Position numbers and translations under genes: made by a program
Notes under the pieces: model-generated
Told to the model about the DNA's origin: nothing
Database searches by the model: none
Seen by the model: only the letters and a program-made list of their open reading frames with translations
In this document: in pieces, positions 9,142-17,825 of the stretch
Layout: each line of letters opens with the position of its first letter
How positions within the stretch are numbered: position 1 is the first letter of the stretch
Assembly: GCF_040215105.1 (NCBI RefSeq)
Contig: NZ_CP157875.1
Coordinates: 3,153,501 to 3,217,500 of the forward strand
DNA from: Aeromonas veronii
Lineage (GTDB): Bacteria > Pseudomonadota > Gammaproteobacteria > Enterobacterales > Aeromonadaceae
Length of the DNA stretch: 64,000 nt
Reading direction: 5' to 3'

Positions 9142-10305
9142 ATGAAAAAACTCCCCAGACAGGGCAAGTTTGCCCTGGTCGTGCTCGTCCCGCTGGCCCT
9201 CATCGTCTGGCTCGCCTGGCCCGGCAATAAATCGGATCCCGTCCTGACCGCCACCGTCACCCGCCAGGACGTGGAGCAGACCGTGCTCGCCAGCGGCGTG
9301 CTGCAGGCCATCGAACAGGTGGATGTGGGGGCCCAGGTCTCGGGCCAGGTCACTTATCTCGCGGTCGAAGCCGGGCAGCAGGTCAAGCAGGGAGATCTGC
9401 TGGCCGAGATCGATCCCCTCATCGCCCAGAACAACCTCAAGACCGCCGAGGCGGATCTCGCCAGCCGCCGTGCCCAGCTCAAGATCAAGCAGGCTCAGCT
9501 CAAGCAAAATGAGCTGGCCTGGCGTCGTCAGCAGCAGATGTTCCGTCAGGAGGCGAGCTCCCGGGCCGATCTCGAGAGTGCCGAGGCCCAGCTCGCCGTC
9601 ACCCGTGCCGAGTTGCAAAGCGCCCAGGCCGACATCGACAACGCCGTCATCAAGGTGGATCGCACCAAGACCGAGCTCGGCTACAACCGCATTCAGGCCC
9701 CCATGGATGGCACCGTCATCTCCATCGTGACCCGGCAGGGCCAGACTCTGGCCGCCAGCCAGACGGTGCCGACCCTGCTCAAGCTCGCCAATCTCGACAC
9801 CATGACCGTCAAGGCCCAGATCTCCGAGGCCGACGTCACCAAGGTCAGGGCCGGCATGCCGGTCTATTTCACCCTGATAGGCGACCCGGATACCCGCTAT
9901 CCCGCCACCCTGCGCACCGTCGAGCTGGCCCCCACCAACATCAACGATCAGACCACGACCACCAGCACCACCAGCAATGCCGCCATTTACTACTATGCCC
10001 TGTTCGACGTGCCCAACCCCAATCACCAGTTGCGGGTCGCCATGACCACCCAGGTCACCATAGTGCTCGGGGAGCGCAAGCAGGTGCTGGCCATCCCCCA
10101 GACCGCCCTTGGCAAGAAACTCGGCGACAACGAATACGAAGTGACCCTGCTCAAGGACGATGAGCAACGGGAAACCCGCCGCATCAAGACCGGCATGAAG
10201 GATGACATCAAGATCGAGGTCATCAGCGGCCTCGATGAGCAGGACAAGGTGACCCTGGAGCAAGGTCAGCCCATCCAGCACCATGAACCGGAGGGCATGC
10301 TGTGA
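9142..10305 (+). CDS. macA: MacA-type periplasmic adaptor of an ABC efflux system
   Basis: MacA-type proteins are inner-membrane-anchored periplasmic adaptors that link the ABC exporter MacB to an outer membrane channel. The 387-residue protein has one N-terminal membrane anchor (about 8-28, FALVVLVPLALIVWLAW). A lipoyl half-motif (VDVGAQVSGQVTYLAVEAGQQVKQGDLL) and a coiled-coil hairpin (about 95-180, rich in A, Q, E and K) follow. Then come the second lipoyl half (NRIQAPMDGTVISI) and beta-barrel and membrane-proximal domains. ATG 9142 has AGG eight bases upstream; the frame opens earlier at a TTG (9115) that is not expected to be used. It overlaps macB by four bases. Substrate is unknown: macrolides, heme precursors, peptides or siderophores are handled by relatives. 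Confidence 0.9.
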   Translation: MKKLPRQGKFALVVLVPLALIVWLAWPGNKSDPVLTATVTRQDVEQTVLASGVLQAIEQVDVGAQVSGQVTYLAVEAGQQVKQGDLLAEIDPLIAQNNLKTAEADLASRRAQLKIKQAQLKQNELAWRRQQQMFRQEASSRADLESAEAQLAVTRAELQSAQADIDNAVIKVDRTKTELGYNRIQAPMDGTVISIVTRQGQTLAASQTVPTLLKLANLDTMTVKAQISEADVTKVRAGMPVYFTLIGDPDTRYPATLRTVELAPTNINDQTTTTSTTSNAAIYYYALFDVPNPNHQLRVAMTTQVTIVLGERKQVLAIPQTALGKKLGDNEYEVTLLKDDEQRETRRIKTGMKDDIKIEVISGLDEQDKVTLEQGQPIQHHEPEGML

Positions 10306-12284
10306 GCGAGCCGCTGATCCAGCTCAGGGGCATCGAGAAGCGCTACCAGAGCGGAGAGCAGGAGGTGACCGTGTTGCACCCGCTGGATCTCTGCATCCAG
10401 GCAGGGGAGATGGTTGCCATCGTCGGCGCCTCCGGCTCCGGCAAGTCCACCCTGATGAACCTGCTGGGTTGCCTCGATCATCCGAGTGACGGCCAGTATC
10501 TGTTTCACGGGCAGGACACGGCCCGCATGGATGCCCTGGCCCTGGCCCGCTTGCGTTGCCACCACTTCGGTTTCATCTTCCAGCGCTATCACCTGCTGCC
10601 CCATCTGGATGCAGCTGCCAACGTGGAGATCCCGGCGGTCTACGCCGGCACGCCCCGTCCCGAGCGCCAGGCCCGTGCCCACGCCCTGCTGACGCGCCTT
10701 GGCCTCAAGGATCGCAGCCACCACAGGCCGGGGCAGCTCTCCGGCGGCCAGCAGCAGCGGGTCAGTATCGCCCGGGCCCTGGCCAACGGCGGCGAGGTGA
10801 TCCTGGCCGATGAACCCACCGGTGCCCTCGACAGCCACAGTGGCAAGGAGGTGATGACCATCCTGAAGGAGCTGCACGCCCAGGGCCACACCATCATACT
10901 GGTGACCCACGACATGGCGGTGGCCAACCACGCCGATCGCATCATCACCCTGCGCGATGGCCGGGTGGTGGAAGACAGCGTCAATCAGAGCGGCATCGAT
11001 GGGGCCACCCCTTCTCCTGCGAGCGAGCCCAAGGCACAGCCACCCCAGACCCCCGCTCATCCTGCCCGCAACGGCCTGCTCCCCCGGGGCTGGGATCGGT
11101 ATCGGGAGGCGGGACGCATGGCCCTGCATGCCATGCTGGCCCACCGCATGCGTACCTTCCTCACCATGCTCGGCATCATCATCGGCATCGCCGCCGTGGT
11201 CAGCGTGGTCGCCCTCGGTCAGGGGGCCCGCGCCAAGGTGATCAATGACATCAATGCCATGGGCACCAACACCATCGACATCTTCCCCGGCAAGGATTGG
11301 GGAGACGAGAAGGCGGCCAGCATCCAGACCCTGAACGAGGGGGATCTCAGGAGCCTGCTCGGCCAGCCCTATCTGGAGGGGGCCAGCCCCCAGATCGCCA
11401 CTTCGGGCCAGCTCAGGTATCGCAACAAGACCAGCAGCGGCAGCGTGGTGGGGGTCGGCAGCGACTTCTTCCGGGTCAAGGGGATGACCCTGACCCAGGG
11501 GCGTCTGCTCAGCGAGCAGGATATCCAGCGCCGGACGGCGGTCGCCGTGGTGGATGGCAAGACCATAGAGAGTCTGCTCGGCAAGGAAGATCCCGTCGGC
11601 AAGGTGGTACTGGTCGGCACCCTGCCGGTGCGGATCATCGGCGTGGTGGCGCAGGAGACCGGCTTTGGCCCCAGCAGCCAGTCGGTCAACATCTGGCTAC
11701 CCTACAGCGCCGTGATGAGCCGCCTCATCTCCCAGAACCACTTCAGCCAGCTCACCATCCGGGTCAAGGACGGGATCCAGCCCGCCCTGGCGGAACAGGC
11801 GGCCGTGGCCCTGCTGACCCAGCGCCACGGGGTGAAGGACTTCTTCACCTTCAGCAGCGACAGCATCATCAAGTCGGTGGAGAAGACCACGGCCACCATG
11901 ACCCTGCTGGTCTCCGCCATCGCGGTGATTTCGCTCATCGTCGGTGGGGTCGGAGTCATGAACATCATGCTGGTCTCGGTGGTGGAACGCACCCGGGAGA
12001 TAGGGATCCGCATCGCGGTGGGGGCCCGTCAGTCCGACATCCTGCAGCAGTTCCTGATTGAAGCCGTGATGGTCAGCCTGCTGGGAGGCCTGCTCGGGAT
12101 CGGACTGGCGCTGCTCATCGGCTTCCTCTTCTCGCTGCTGGTGGCGAGCTTCCAGATGTCCTTCTCCCTCTTCTCCATCCTGATGGCCTTTGGCTGCTCC
12201 TCACTCATCGGGATCCTGTTTGGTTACCTGCCTGCCCGCAACGCGGCCCGGCTCGATCCGGTCGAGGCACTGGCAAGAGAATGA
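10302..12284 (+). CDS. macB: MacB-type ABC exporter (ATPase-permease)
   Basis: This is the energised component of the tripartite pump. The 660-residue protein starts with an ABC ATPase domain: Walker A GASGSGKST at 42-50, signature LSGGQQQRVSIARAL, Walker B VILADEPTGALDS, and switch histidine VTHD. A Pro/Ala linker leads to the MacB membrane domain: TM1 near 285 (FLTMLGIIIGIAAVVSVVAL), a large periplasmic domain, then three C-terminal TMs beginning ATMTLLVSAIAVISLIVGG. Length is close to E. coli MacB (648). The start is GTG at 10302, inside the macA stop (GTGA overlap), so translation is coupled. The next gene overlaps in the same way. Confidence 0.95.
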   Translation: MSEPLIQLRGIEKRYQSGEQEVTVLHPLDLCIQAGEMVAIVGASGSGKSTLMNLLGCLDHPSDGQYLFHGQDTARMDALALARLRCHHFGFIFQRYHLLPHLDAAANVEIPAVYAGTPRPERQARAHALLTRLGLKDRSHHRPGQLSGGQQQRVSIARALANGGEVILADEPTGALDSHSGKEVMTILKELHAQGHTIILVTHDMAVANHADRIITLRDGRVVEDSVNQSGIDGATPSPASEPKAQPPQTPAHPARNGLLPRGWDRYREAGRMALHAMLAHRMRTFLTMLGIIIGIAAVVSVVALGQGARAKVINDINAMGTNTIDIFPGKDWGDEKAASIQTLNEGDLRSLLGQPYLEGASPQIATSGQLRYRNKTSSGSVVGVGSDFFRVKGMTLTQGRLLSEQDIQRRTAVAVVDGKTIESLLGKEDPVGKVVLVGTLPVRIIGVVAQETGFGPSSQSVNIWLPYSAVMSRLISQNHFSQLTIRVKDGIQPALAEQAAVALLTQRHGVKDFFTFSSDSIIKSVEKTTATMTLLVSAIAVISLIVGGVGVMNIMLVSVVERTREIGIRIAVGARQSDILQQFLIEAVMVSLLGGLLGIGLALLIGFLFSLLVASFQMSFSLFSILMAFGCSSLIGILFGYLPARNAARLDPVEALARE

Positions 12285-13687
12285 TGATGCACCACTTATC
12301 CCGCCTCTTGGCAAAACAGGGCGACAACCGTTTCCCGAGACCCCTGCTCGCACTCGCCGTCACGCTGGCCCTGAGTGCCTGCAGCCAGAGTACCTATCAC
12401 AGACCGGAATTGGCCGTGGCGCCAAGCTGGCAGCAAACCAACCAGGGGCTCAACCAGCAGCAGGCCGGTCCTTGGTGGCAAGGCTTTGATGATCCCGCCC
12501 TCGACCAGCTGGTGGCGGCGGTGCTCGCCGCCAACCCTGACATGCAGGTGGCCGGGCTGCGCCTCAAGAGTGCCCTGCTCAGCGCCGATCTGGCCGATAC
12601 CAATCTTACCCCTTCGGTCAACGCCAGCATCGGGGTCAACGGCAACAAGAACCTGGGGACGGGCAAGTCCGACGGCAATCTGGGTCCCACCCTCAACCTG
12701 AGCTACGAGGTGGATCTCTGGGGCCGGCTCGCCGCGGTACGGGATCAGGCGCAGTGGGAGGCCGAGGCGAGCGAACAGGATCTGGCTGCCACTCGTCTGC
12801 TGCTCATCGGCAAGACCCTGGAGCAGTATTGGCAACTGGCCTACCTCGGCTCGGCCATCACGCTGGGGGAGCGCCAGTTGCTCAACGTTGAGCGGGCCGA
12901 GCGGCTGACCCGGGCCAAGTATGAGGCGGGGGCCATTACCCGTCTCGACATGGTACAGGCCAGCCAGCAAAAGGCGGGCAAGCAGGCCGAGCTCGCGGCC
13001 CTCGTCCAGCAGCGGGAGCAGGCCGGCAACGCCCTGCGTCTGCTGCTCGGACGCAGTTATGGCCCGCTGGAGTTTGCCCCCGGCGAGCTTGCCGTGCATC
13101 CCATCCCGACCCTGGCGGTCGGGATCCCGGCGGATGTGCTGGCCAGGCGCCCCGATGTGCGGGCCGCCGAGCTCAGGCTGCGCAAAACCCTGGCCAAGGG
13201 GGATGAGATCCGCACCGGCTTCTATCCCACCCTGAGCCTCACCGGCGGAGCCAGCAGCACCTCGGACACCCTGACCCAGGTGCTGAGCAACCCGGTCGGC
13301 TCCCTGGGGGCGACCCTGGCCCTGCCCTTCCTCGAATACAACAAGACCCGGCTCAGCATTGCGAGCTCCGACATCGATTACCAGATAGCCGAGACCGAGT
13401 TTCGCAAGCAGCTCTACACCGCCCTGCTGGAGGTGGAGGACGGCCTGGCGGCACGCCGCCAGGGGGAGCAACGATTGCGCTATCTGGAGCAACAGCTGGG
13501 ATATGCGAAAGAGGCCGAGCGACTGGCGCAGGCTCGCTTCCAGGCTGGCGCCACCGGAGTGCAACCCTGGTTGGATGAGCAGAATCGCCTGTGGGATGCG
13601 CAACTTAGCCTGCTCGCCCAACAGCAGACCCAGCTCAATACCATGGCCGGGATCTACCGCGCCCTGGGGGGGAGTGACCGGGGATAA
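12281..13687 (+). CDS. Outer membrane efflux lipoprotein (NodT/OprM/TolC family)
   Basis: This is the outer membrane channel of the tripartite exporter. The 468-residue protein has a lipoprotein signal peptide ending in lipobox LSAC (Cys 34). It then has two homologous outer membrane efflux repeats, with the family segments YEVDLWGRL and DVLARRPDVRAAELRLRKTLAKGDEIRTGFYPTLSLTG. The ATG at 12281 overlaps the macB stop (ATGA); ATG codons at 12284 and 12287 are alternatives in the same frame. Having its own channel gene distinguishes this operon from E. coli macAB, which borrows TolC. The arrangement recalls the siderophore and peptide exporters PvdRT-OpmQ of Pseudomonas, which is interesting given the iron genes that follow. 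Confidence 0.9.
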   Translation: MMMHHLSRLLAKQGDNRFPRPLLALAVTLALSACSQSTYHRPELAVAPSWQQTNQGLNQQQAGPWWQGFDDPALDQLVAAVLAANPDMQVAGLRLKSALLSADLADTNLTPSVNASIGVNGNKNLGTGKSDGNLGPTLNLSYEVDLWGRLAAVRDQAQWEAEASEQDLAATRLLLIGKTLEQYWQLAYLGSAITLGERQLLNVERAERLTRAKYEAGAITRLDMVQASQQKAGKQAELAALVQQREQAGNALRLLLGRSYGPLEFAPGELAVHPIPTLAVGIPADVLARRPDVRAAELRLRKTLAKGDEIRTGFYPTLSLTGGASSTSDTLTQVLSNPVGSLGATLALPFLEYNKTRLSIASSDIDYQIAETEFRKQLYTALLEVEDGLAARRQGEQRLRYLEQQLGYAKEAERLAQARFQAGATGVQPWLDEQNRLWDAQLSLLAQQQTQLNTMAGIYRALGGSDRG

Positions 13688-13773
13688 CGCGCTCATTGCA
13701 TCTCATGACAACCACGAAGAGAGGGGGATCCATGTCCCCTTTTTCTCGCCTCTCTCTTGCTCATAAAGCAATT

Positions 13774-13792
13774 GATAATAGTTTTCATTTGC
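13774..13792 (+). promoter_or_regulatory. Fur box upstream of the siderophore reductase gene
   Basis: GATAATAGTTTTCATTTGC matches the 19-base Fur consensus GATAATGATAATCATTATC at 13 positions, including both outer hexamers' key bases. It lies 37 bases before the start codon at 13830, where a bound repressor would block transcription. Confidence 0.75.
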
Positions 13793-13829
13793 CTGAGAAT
13801 GGGCGCCATTGCCTGTCAGGAGTACTCAT

Positions 13830-14636
13830 ATGTCACAGCCCGCCCCGGTCAATCGCCCCCGCCTGCTCACCGTAAAACATGTCCAAGATGTGGGGGCGAA
13901 CCTGCGCCGACTCTGCCTGACCAGCCCGGATCTGGCAGATTATCCCTTCACCTGTGGTGGCGCCCACATCAAGATCATGCTGCCCCAGGCCAACCAGCAA
14001 CATATTGTGCTGCCCACTCCAACGCCCAAGGGGCCGCGCTGGGAAGACCCCAGCCAGAAACCCATCATCCGCACCTTCACCATACGGGCGTTTCGCCGCG
14101 AGGCACTGGAGCTGGATATCGACTTCGCCCTACACGGGGATCTCGGCCCCGCCAGCCGTTTTGCCCTGCAGGCCAAGCCTGGCGATCAATTGGCCGTCTC
14201 CGGCCCTGGCGGCCCGGACCCCATGCTGCAAGCGGCGCAGCACTACTACATGGTGGGGGATCTGAGCTCCCTCCCCGCCATCAGTGCCATGGCCGAGGTA
14301 ATGCCCGCCGATGCCTGCGGCCACATCGCCCTGCTGGTGCCTCAGCAGGAAGATGTGCAGGATCTGTCGCTGCCAAGCGGCGTCAGCCAGCGCTGGTTTG
14401 TCGGTTCTCCCGAGCAAACCGAGCCCCTGGTGAGCTATTTCACTGCCCTGCCCATGGCATCGGCGCAGAGCTACTTCTGGTTTGGTGGTGAGGAGGGGCT
14501 GGTCGTCCCCCTGCGTCGTCACGTCAGACGCACTCTGGATGTGGACCGCCAGCGGGTCTACGCCGTGCCCTACTGGCGCAGCGGCAAGGATGAAGACGCC
14601 TATCATCAGGACAGACATGCCGTGATGGATAGCTGA
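13830..14636 (+). CDS. Siderophore-interacting protein (ferric-siderophore reductase, ViuB/YqjH type)
   Basis: SIP-family flavoenzymes reduce ferric iron in imported siderophores and so release ferrous iron in the cytosol. The 268-residue protein has an N-terminal FAD-binding barrel. This includes the flavin motif RTFTIRAFRREALELDIDFALHG, in which R-x-F/Y-T and the acidic D-x-D-F-x-x-H-G strand are typical, and GPASRFALQAKPGDQLAVSGPGG. The C-terminal SIP domain has WFGGEEGLVVPLRRHVRRTL, the conserved G-E and R-R-x-L end. ATG 13830 has AGGAG seven bases upstream; the frame is open seven codons earlier without a site. A Fur box upstream indicates iron repression. It is monocistronic, between the efflux operon and a Fur-controlled DAHP synthase. 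Confidence 0.93.
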   Translation: MSQPAPVNRPRLLTVKHVQDVGANLRRLCLTSPDLADYPFTCGGAHIKIMLPQANQQHIVLPTPTPKGPRWEDPSQKPIIRTFTIRAFRREALELDIDFALHGDLGPASRFALQAKPGDQLAVSGPGGPDPMLQAAQHYYMVGDLSSLPAISAMAEVMPADACGHIALLVPQQEDVQDLSLPSGVSQRWFVGSPEQTEPLVSYFTALPMASAQSYFWFGGEEGLVVPLRRHVRRTLDVDRQRVYAVPYWRSGKDEDAYHQDRHAVMDS

Positions 14637-14658
14637 CAATCAAAATTCCCTATATAAA

Positions 14659-14689
14659 TCAGGCCTATCTCTGCACGAGACAGGCCTGA
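14659..14689 (+). terminator. Hairpin after the siderophore reductase gene
   Basis: An interrupted stem (14659-14666 with 14682-14689, inner pairs 68-71 with 77-80) lies 23 bases past the stop codon. No T run follows, so termination is possible but not assured. Confidence 0.45.
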
Positions 14690-14777
14690 ACTTCGAACCG
14701 ATTGCCACTCTTTTTTCCCCCATCCCCCCCATCTTGGTGATCCCCTCACCAGGACTTGCATTCGACAGAGACAGCAA

Positions 14778-14796
14778 GATAATGATAATCACTCTC
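14778..14796 (+). promoter_or_regulatory. Fur box upstream of DAHP synthase
   Basis: GATAATGATAATCACTCTC matches the Fur consensus at 16 of 19 positions. Its first 14 bases are a perfect match. It lies 90 bases upstream of the DAHP synthase start and over 140 bases past the preceding gene, so it belongs to the synthase. Confidence 0.88.
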
Positions 14797-14886
14797 AACA
14801 AAGTGGTCTGTCATTGCCTCATTCTCTGACCCGGAGCCGATGAGTCCAGGCAGGCCACCCACCCCAGGTACAGCAAGGTAATCCAG

Positions 14887-16005
14887 ATGGCAGTTTTGAA
14901 TTCGGTAATGCGCGCCTTTGCGGTTGAAGCCCTCCCCACCCCTGCCGAGCTGTTGGCGCAACACCCCTGCCCCAGCGACATGGCGCAGCAGATTGACCAC
15001 CACCGGCACCAGGTGCGCCAGATCCTGAACGGCGACGACGACCGTCTGCTGGTCGTGATAGGGCCCTGCTCCATCCACGATCCCCTCGCCGCCCTCGATT
15101 ACGCCCGGCGCCTGGCAGGGCTCACCACCCAGTATCAGGACAGCTTGCTCATCGTCATGCGCACCTACTTCGAGAAGCCTCGCACCACGGTCGGCTGGAA
15201 GGGATTGGTGTTCGACCCTCACCTCGATGGCAGCAATGAGATCAGGCACGGGCTTCACCTGGCTCGCCAGCTGCTGCTGGACATCAATCAGCTCGGGCTT
15301 GCCACCGCCACCGAGTTCCTCGACACCACCAGCTTCCTCTATCTGGCGGATCTCATCAGCTGGGGCGCCATAGGGGCACGTACCACAGAATCCCAGGTAC
15401 ATAGGCAGCTCGCCTCGGCTTTGCCCTGCCCCGTCGGCTTCAAGAACGGGACGGATGGCAACATACGGGTGGCCATCGATGCCATTCAGGCCAGCACGGC
15501 TTCCCACCTCTTTACCGCGCCGGGCAGCCAGGGGGGCATCGTCGTCATCAAGAGCGAGGGCAACCCGGATGGCCACATCATCTTGCGAGGAGGCACCCTC
15601 CCCAACTACCACCAGAGCGATGTGGAGGACGCCGCCGAGCGACTGGCGCGTCAGGGGCTCAGTCACCGGCTGATGGTGGATTGCAGCCACGGCAACAGCC
15701 AGAAGCAGCATCAGAACCAGGTCCGGGTGGCCGGGGAGCTGTGCCGTCAATTGAGTGAAGGGAGTGAGGCTGTGGCCGCCGTCATGGTGGAGAGCTTCCT
15801 GCAGGGGGGAAGCCAGAAACCGGCGCCTCTGGATGAACTGCAGTACGGCCAGTCGATCACCGATGCCTGCCTCTGCTGGGAAGAGAGCCAGACCCTGCTG
15901 GCCATGCTGGCCGATGGGGTCAAGGCGCGCAGGCACGCGGCGCAATCCTCCGCAGCCACGCCGCATCCCGAACATATCCAGCCCATCCGTCAGGCCGTGG
16001 TATAA
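14887..16005 (+). CDS. 3-deoxy-7-phosphoheptulonate (DAHP) synthase, iron-regulated paralogue
   Basis: DAHP synthase condenses phosphoenolpyruvate and erythrose 4-phosphate, the first step of the shikimate pathway. The 372-residue type I enzyme aligns without gaps over the core with E. coli AroG/F/H: VVIGPCSIHDP at 57-67 (active-site Cys 61), EKPRTTVGWKGL, GARTTESQVHR and KNGTDGNIRVA. At the aromatic-inhibitor positions of AroG it differs everywhere I can compare: M147 is T, P150 is F, Q151 is L, S180 is P and S211 is A. Substitutions at P150 and S180 are known to relieve feedback in AroG. With the Fur box upstream, this suggests a dedicated enzyme feeding chorismate to a catechol siderophore. 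The choice between aroF, aroG and aroH names cannot be made from the sequence. ATG 14887 has AAGG about nine bases upstream. Confidence 0.95.
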   Translation: MAVLNSVMRAFAVEALPTPAELLAQHPCPSDMAQQIDHHRHQVRQILNGDDDRLLVVIGPCSIHDPLAALDYARRLAGLTTQYQDSLLIVMRTYFEKPRTTVGWKGLVFDPHLDGSNEIRHGLHLARQLLLDINQLGLATATEFLDTTSFLYLADLISWGAIGARTTESQVHRQLASALPCPVGFKNGTDGNIRVAIDAIQASTASHLFTAPGSQGGIVVIKSEGNPDGHIILRGGTLPNYHQSDVEDAAERLARQGLSHRLMVDCSHGNSQKQHQNQVRVAGELCRQLSEGSEAVAAVMVESFLQGGSQKPAPLDELQYGQSITDACLCWEESQTLLAMLADGVKARRHAAQSSAATPHPEHIQPIRQAVV

Positions 16006-16013
16006 ATAACGGA

Positions 16014-16040
16014 GATGGGGCTGATCTTGGCCCCGTCTTT
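16014..16040 (+). terminator. Terminator after DAHP synthase
   Basis: A nine-pair stem with two G-U pairs (16014-16022 with 16029-16037) is followed by TTTAT. It lies nine bases past the stop codon. Confidence 0.7.
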
Positions 16041-16417
16041 ATCCCTGAGGTTTCATCTCGTCAATTTCGTTAATATCCGTCAAACAAGGGTTTCAAATAG
16101 ACCATTCACAGTCTCTGAAATAACAAAGGCGAGAGAGTGTCGATTTAATCGGGGGGAAATATGCGTACTGTCTCTGCTACTCAGCCTGACAGTGATTGAA
16201 ACATGAAGTGATACAGTACCGGTCAACATGATACGGCTAACAGACGGGCTGTATGAGTCCTGAATAAGTGCGTAACGAAACATCGATGGCGCACGGTTTC
16301 CATGCCACCTGTCTGAAGCCTTTTGCTATTGCAAGGCCCGAAACATGTGAGTTCGGATCCGGCAGCACAAATAGTAGGCTGAACGCCACATTCATGGACC
16401 GATATGACCCTACAAAT
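16041..16417. other. Gene-free stretch before hns
   Basis: Between the DAHP synthase and hns terminators there is about 375 bases with only short open frames on both strands. None has a good ribosome site or recognisable product. Composition is closer to AT/GC parity than the coding regions. I see no promoter, repeat or mobile-element end that I could defend. A small RNA cannot be excluded. Confidence 0.5.
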
Positions 16418-16446
16418 AATAATGCCGCCCATCGGGCGGCATTATT
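16418..16446. terminator. Terminator after hns
   Basis: AATAATGCCGCCC (16418-16430) pairs over 13 bp with 16434-16446 around ATC. T-rich sequence follows in both directions. It serves hns on the minus strand and could stop readthrough from the plus strand. Confidence 0.88.
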
Positions 16447-16465
16447 GATGAACTGATAAAAGCTA

Positions 16466-16873
16466 TCAGATCAGGAAATCGTTCAGGTCCTTGCCCAACG
16501 CAACTTGCTCGGCAATGGCCTTGGGCATGCGGCCCTGACCGGTCCAGGTCTTCTCCTGGCCATCTTCCTGATACTTGTACTTGGGCGGACGCGGGGCACG
16601 CTTGCTCTTGGTGGAGCCAGTGGCAGCAGGCGCCGCGGCAGTACCGATCAGTTCGCGGGGATCGATGCCAGCCTGTTGCAGCATCTCGGTAAATTCGCTC
16701 AGCTTGCGCTGACGCTCTTCTTGCTCGGCACGCTCTTGTTCAACAGATTCAGCGCGCTCGTTATATATCAGATCAAACTTCTCTTTCGCTTCTTGCAGCT
16801 GTTCAAAGGGCAGTTCACGAATGGCAGCACGCAGGCTGCGAATGTTCAGCAGAACCTTCAGAAACTCGTTCAT
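16466..16873 (-). CDS. hns: H-NS family histone-like nucleoid structuring protein
   Basis: H-NS binds AT-rich DNA, compacts the nucleoid and silences horizontally acquired genes. The 135-residue protein has an N-terminal helical oligomerisation domain (about 1-70, with a charged coiled coil VEQERAEQEERQRK). A flexible Ala/Thr/Ser/Pro linker (78-96) follows. The C-terminal DNA-binding domain has the AT-hook-like core TWTGQGRMPKAI at 109-120, close to the consensus TWTGQGRTPKxI. Length equals the E. coli protein within two residues. The long, AT-rich upstream region fits the known autoregulation of hns. It is monocistronic. I cannot tell H-NS from a StpA-like paralogue by sequence alone. Confidence 0.94.
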   Translation of the reverse strand: MNEFLKVLLNIRSLRAAIRELPFEQLQEAKEKFDLIYNERAESVEQERAEQEERQRKLSEFTEMLQQAGIDPRELIGTAAAPAATGSTKSKRAPRPPKYKYQEDGQEKTWTGQGRMPKAIAEQVALGKDLNDFLI

Positions 16874-16955
16874 TACTTCCTCACAGAATTATTTTTGTTC
16901 GTCACAGGGATAGCACAATTTGAGAATAGCATGCCAATTCGACAACAACATAATG

Positions 16956-16985
16956 ATTTTATCGCCACTCGGCGAGACTTGACAA
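16956..16985 (-). promoter_or_regulatory. Candidate sigma-70 promoter of hns
   Basis: On the minus strand TTGTCA (16980-16985) and TAAAAT (16956-16961) are 18 bases apart, five and five matches to consensus. The leader to ATG 16873 would be about 75 bases. Confidence 0.55.
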
Positions 16986-17825
16986 GTCATCGCCATTATT
17001 CGGCCATGTTTATTCATCTCTATCATTTATAGACAGATATCATTATGCGGTATTATTTATCTTGCCACTCACAACCGAGTTGTCGCTCTCCCATTAAGGG
17101 CCAACAGAAAAATGAAAACGCTGTCAGCCCTGCACGGATACTAAGCATTCACATCCGTCTGCTCGGTAAAACCCGCGAGATGCGCTTCTCTGCCGGCCAA
17201 ACCTTATACCCTGAGGAAAGGTTTTGCTATTTTCCCAATTTAACGCCATGCAATATGTGTCATATCGGGCAGAGCTGAAACTCGTGGCCGCTGCGGGATG
17301 GGTCCATTCTCGCTGGGACCGGCACCGATCTGAATCCTGTCGCTTCCCCATATCATTCACCCGTCCCCACTTTGCCCATCCGGCAATGACATTATCGACC
17401 GAGGCCTGCACGGCGGCATGCCAGCACCATTCATCATCAGCGCACCCCTACCTTCCCCCGGTCGAATAGCACACCTGTCCGGACACAAGCAGATCCCATA
17501 GTGTCTTTCACTGCCCGATGCCGTTCTCATCAGACTTTTCTCTTCAAATAACAGCAAGATGACACGGATTATGGCGTCACCATCACGGTGGCCAAATCAT
17601 CCGTTTGATGTTAATCCCCCCAAGTTGGTTATTTTGTGATACGATAGTGGCCGTTTTTTGATAATTGCGCGTCGTTATCACCCAGATCCAGCAGGATCAG
17701 GGGCAAAAACACTGCCGATGACGAGTCGATGTGCGATGCAAAAAGTGACCTGGATGAGCCTGTCTGGCGGGATTGATCCGCTGTACGGCTATCACCAAGC
17801 GCACCTTAGATAAGGAGATCGGACG
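16986..17825. other. Long gene-poor region upstream of hns
   Basis: About 840 bases carry no supportable coding sequence. The open frames present (up to 95 codons) lack ribosome sites and overlap on both strands. The hns-proximal part is AT-rich and probably holds H-NS autoregulatory sites. The last 180 bases (17646-17825) look like a leader for the small gene at 17826. They contain short inverted repeats: GATAA at 17661 region with TTATC about 15 bases on, and GATCC/GGATC near 17686-17698. A small RNA or long 5' leader is possible; neither is demonstrated. Confidence 0.45.

Noticed and set aside
16080..16456. Short open frames on both strands between DAHP synthase and hns
   Set aside because: None has a ribosome site, known domain or plausible neighbour; they overlap each other.
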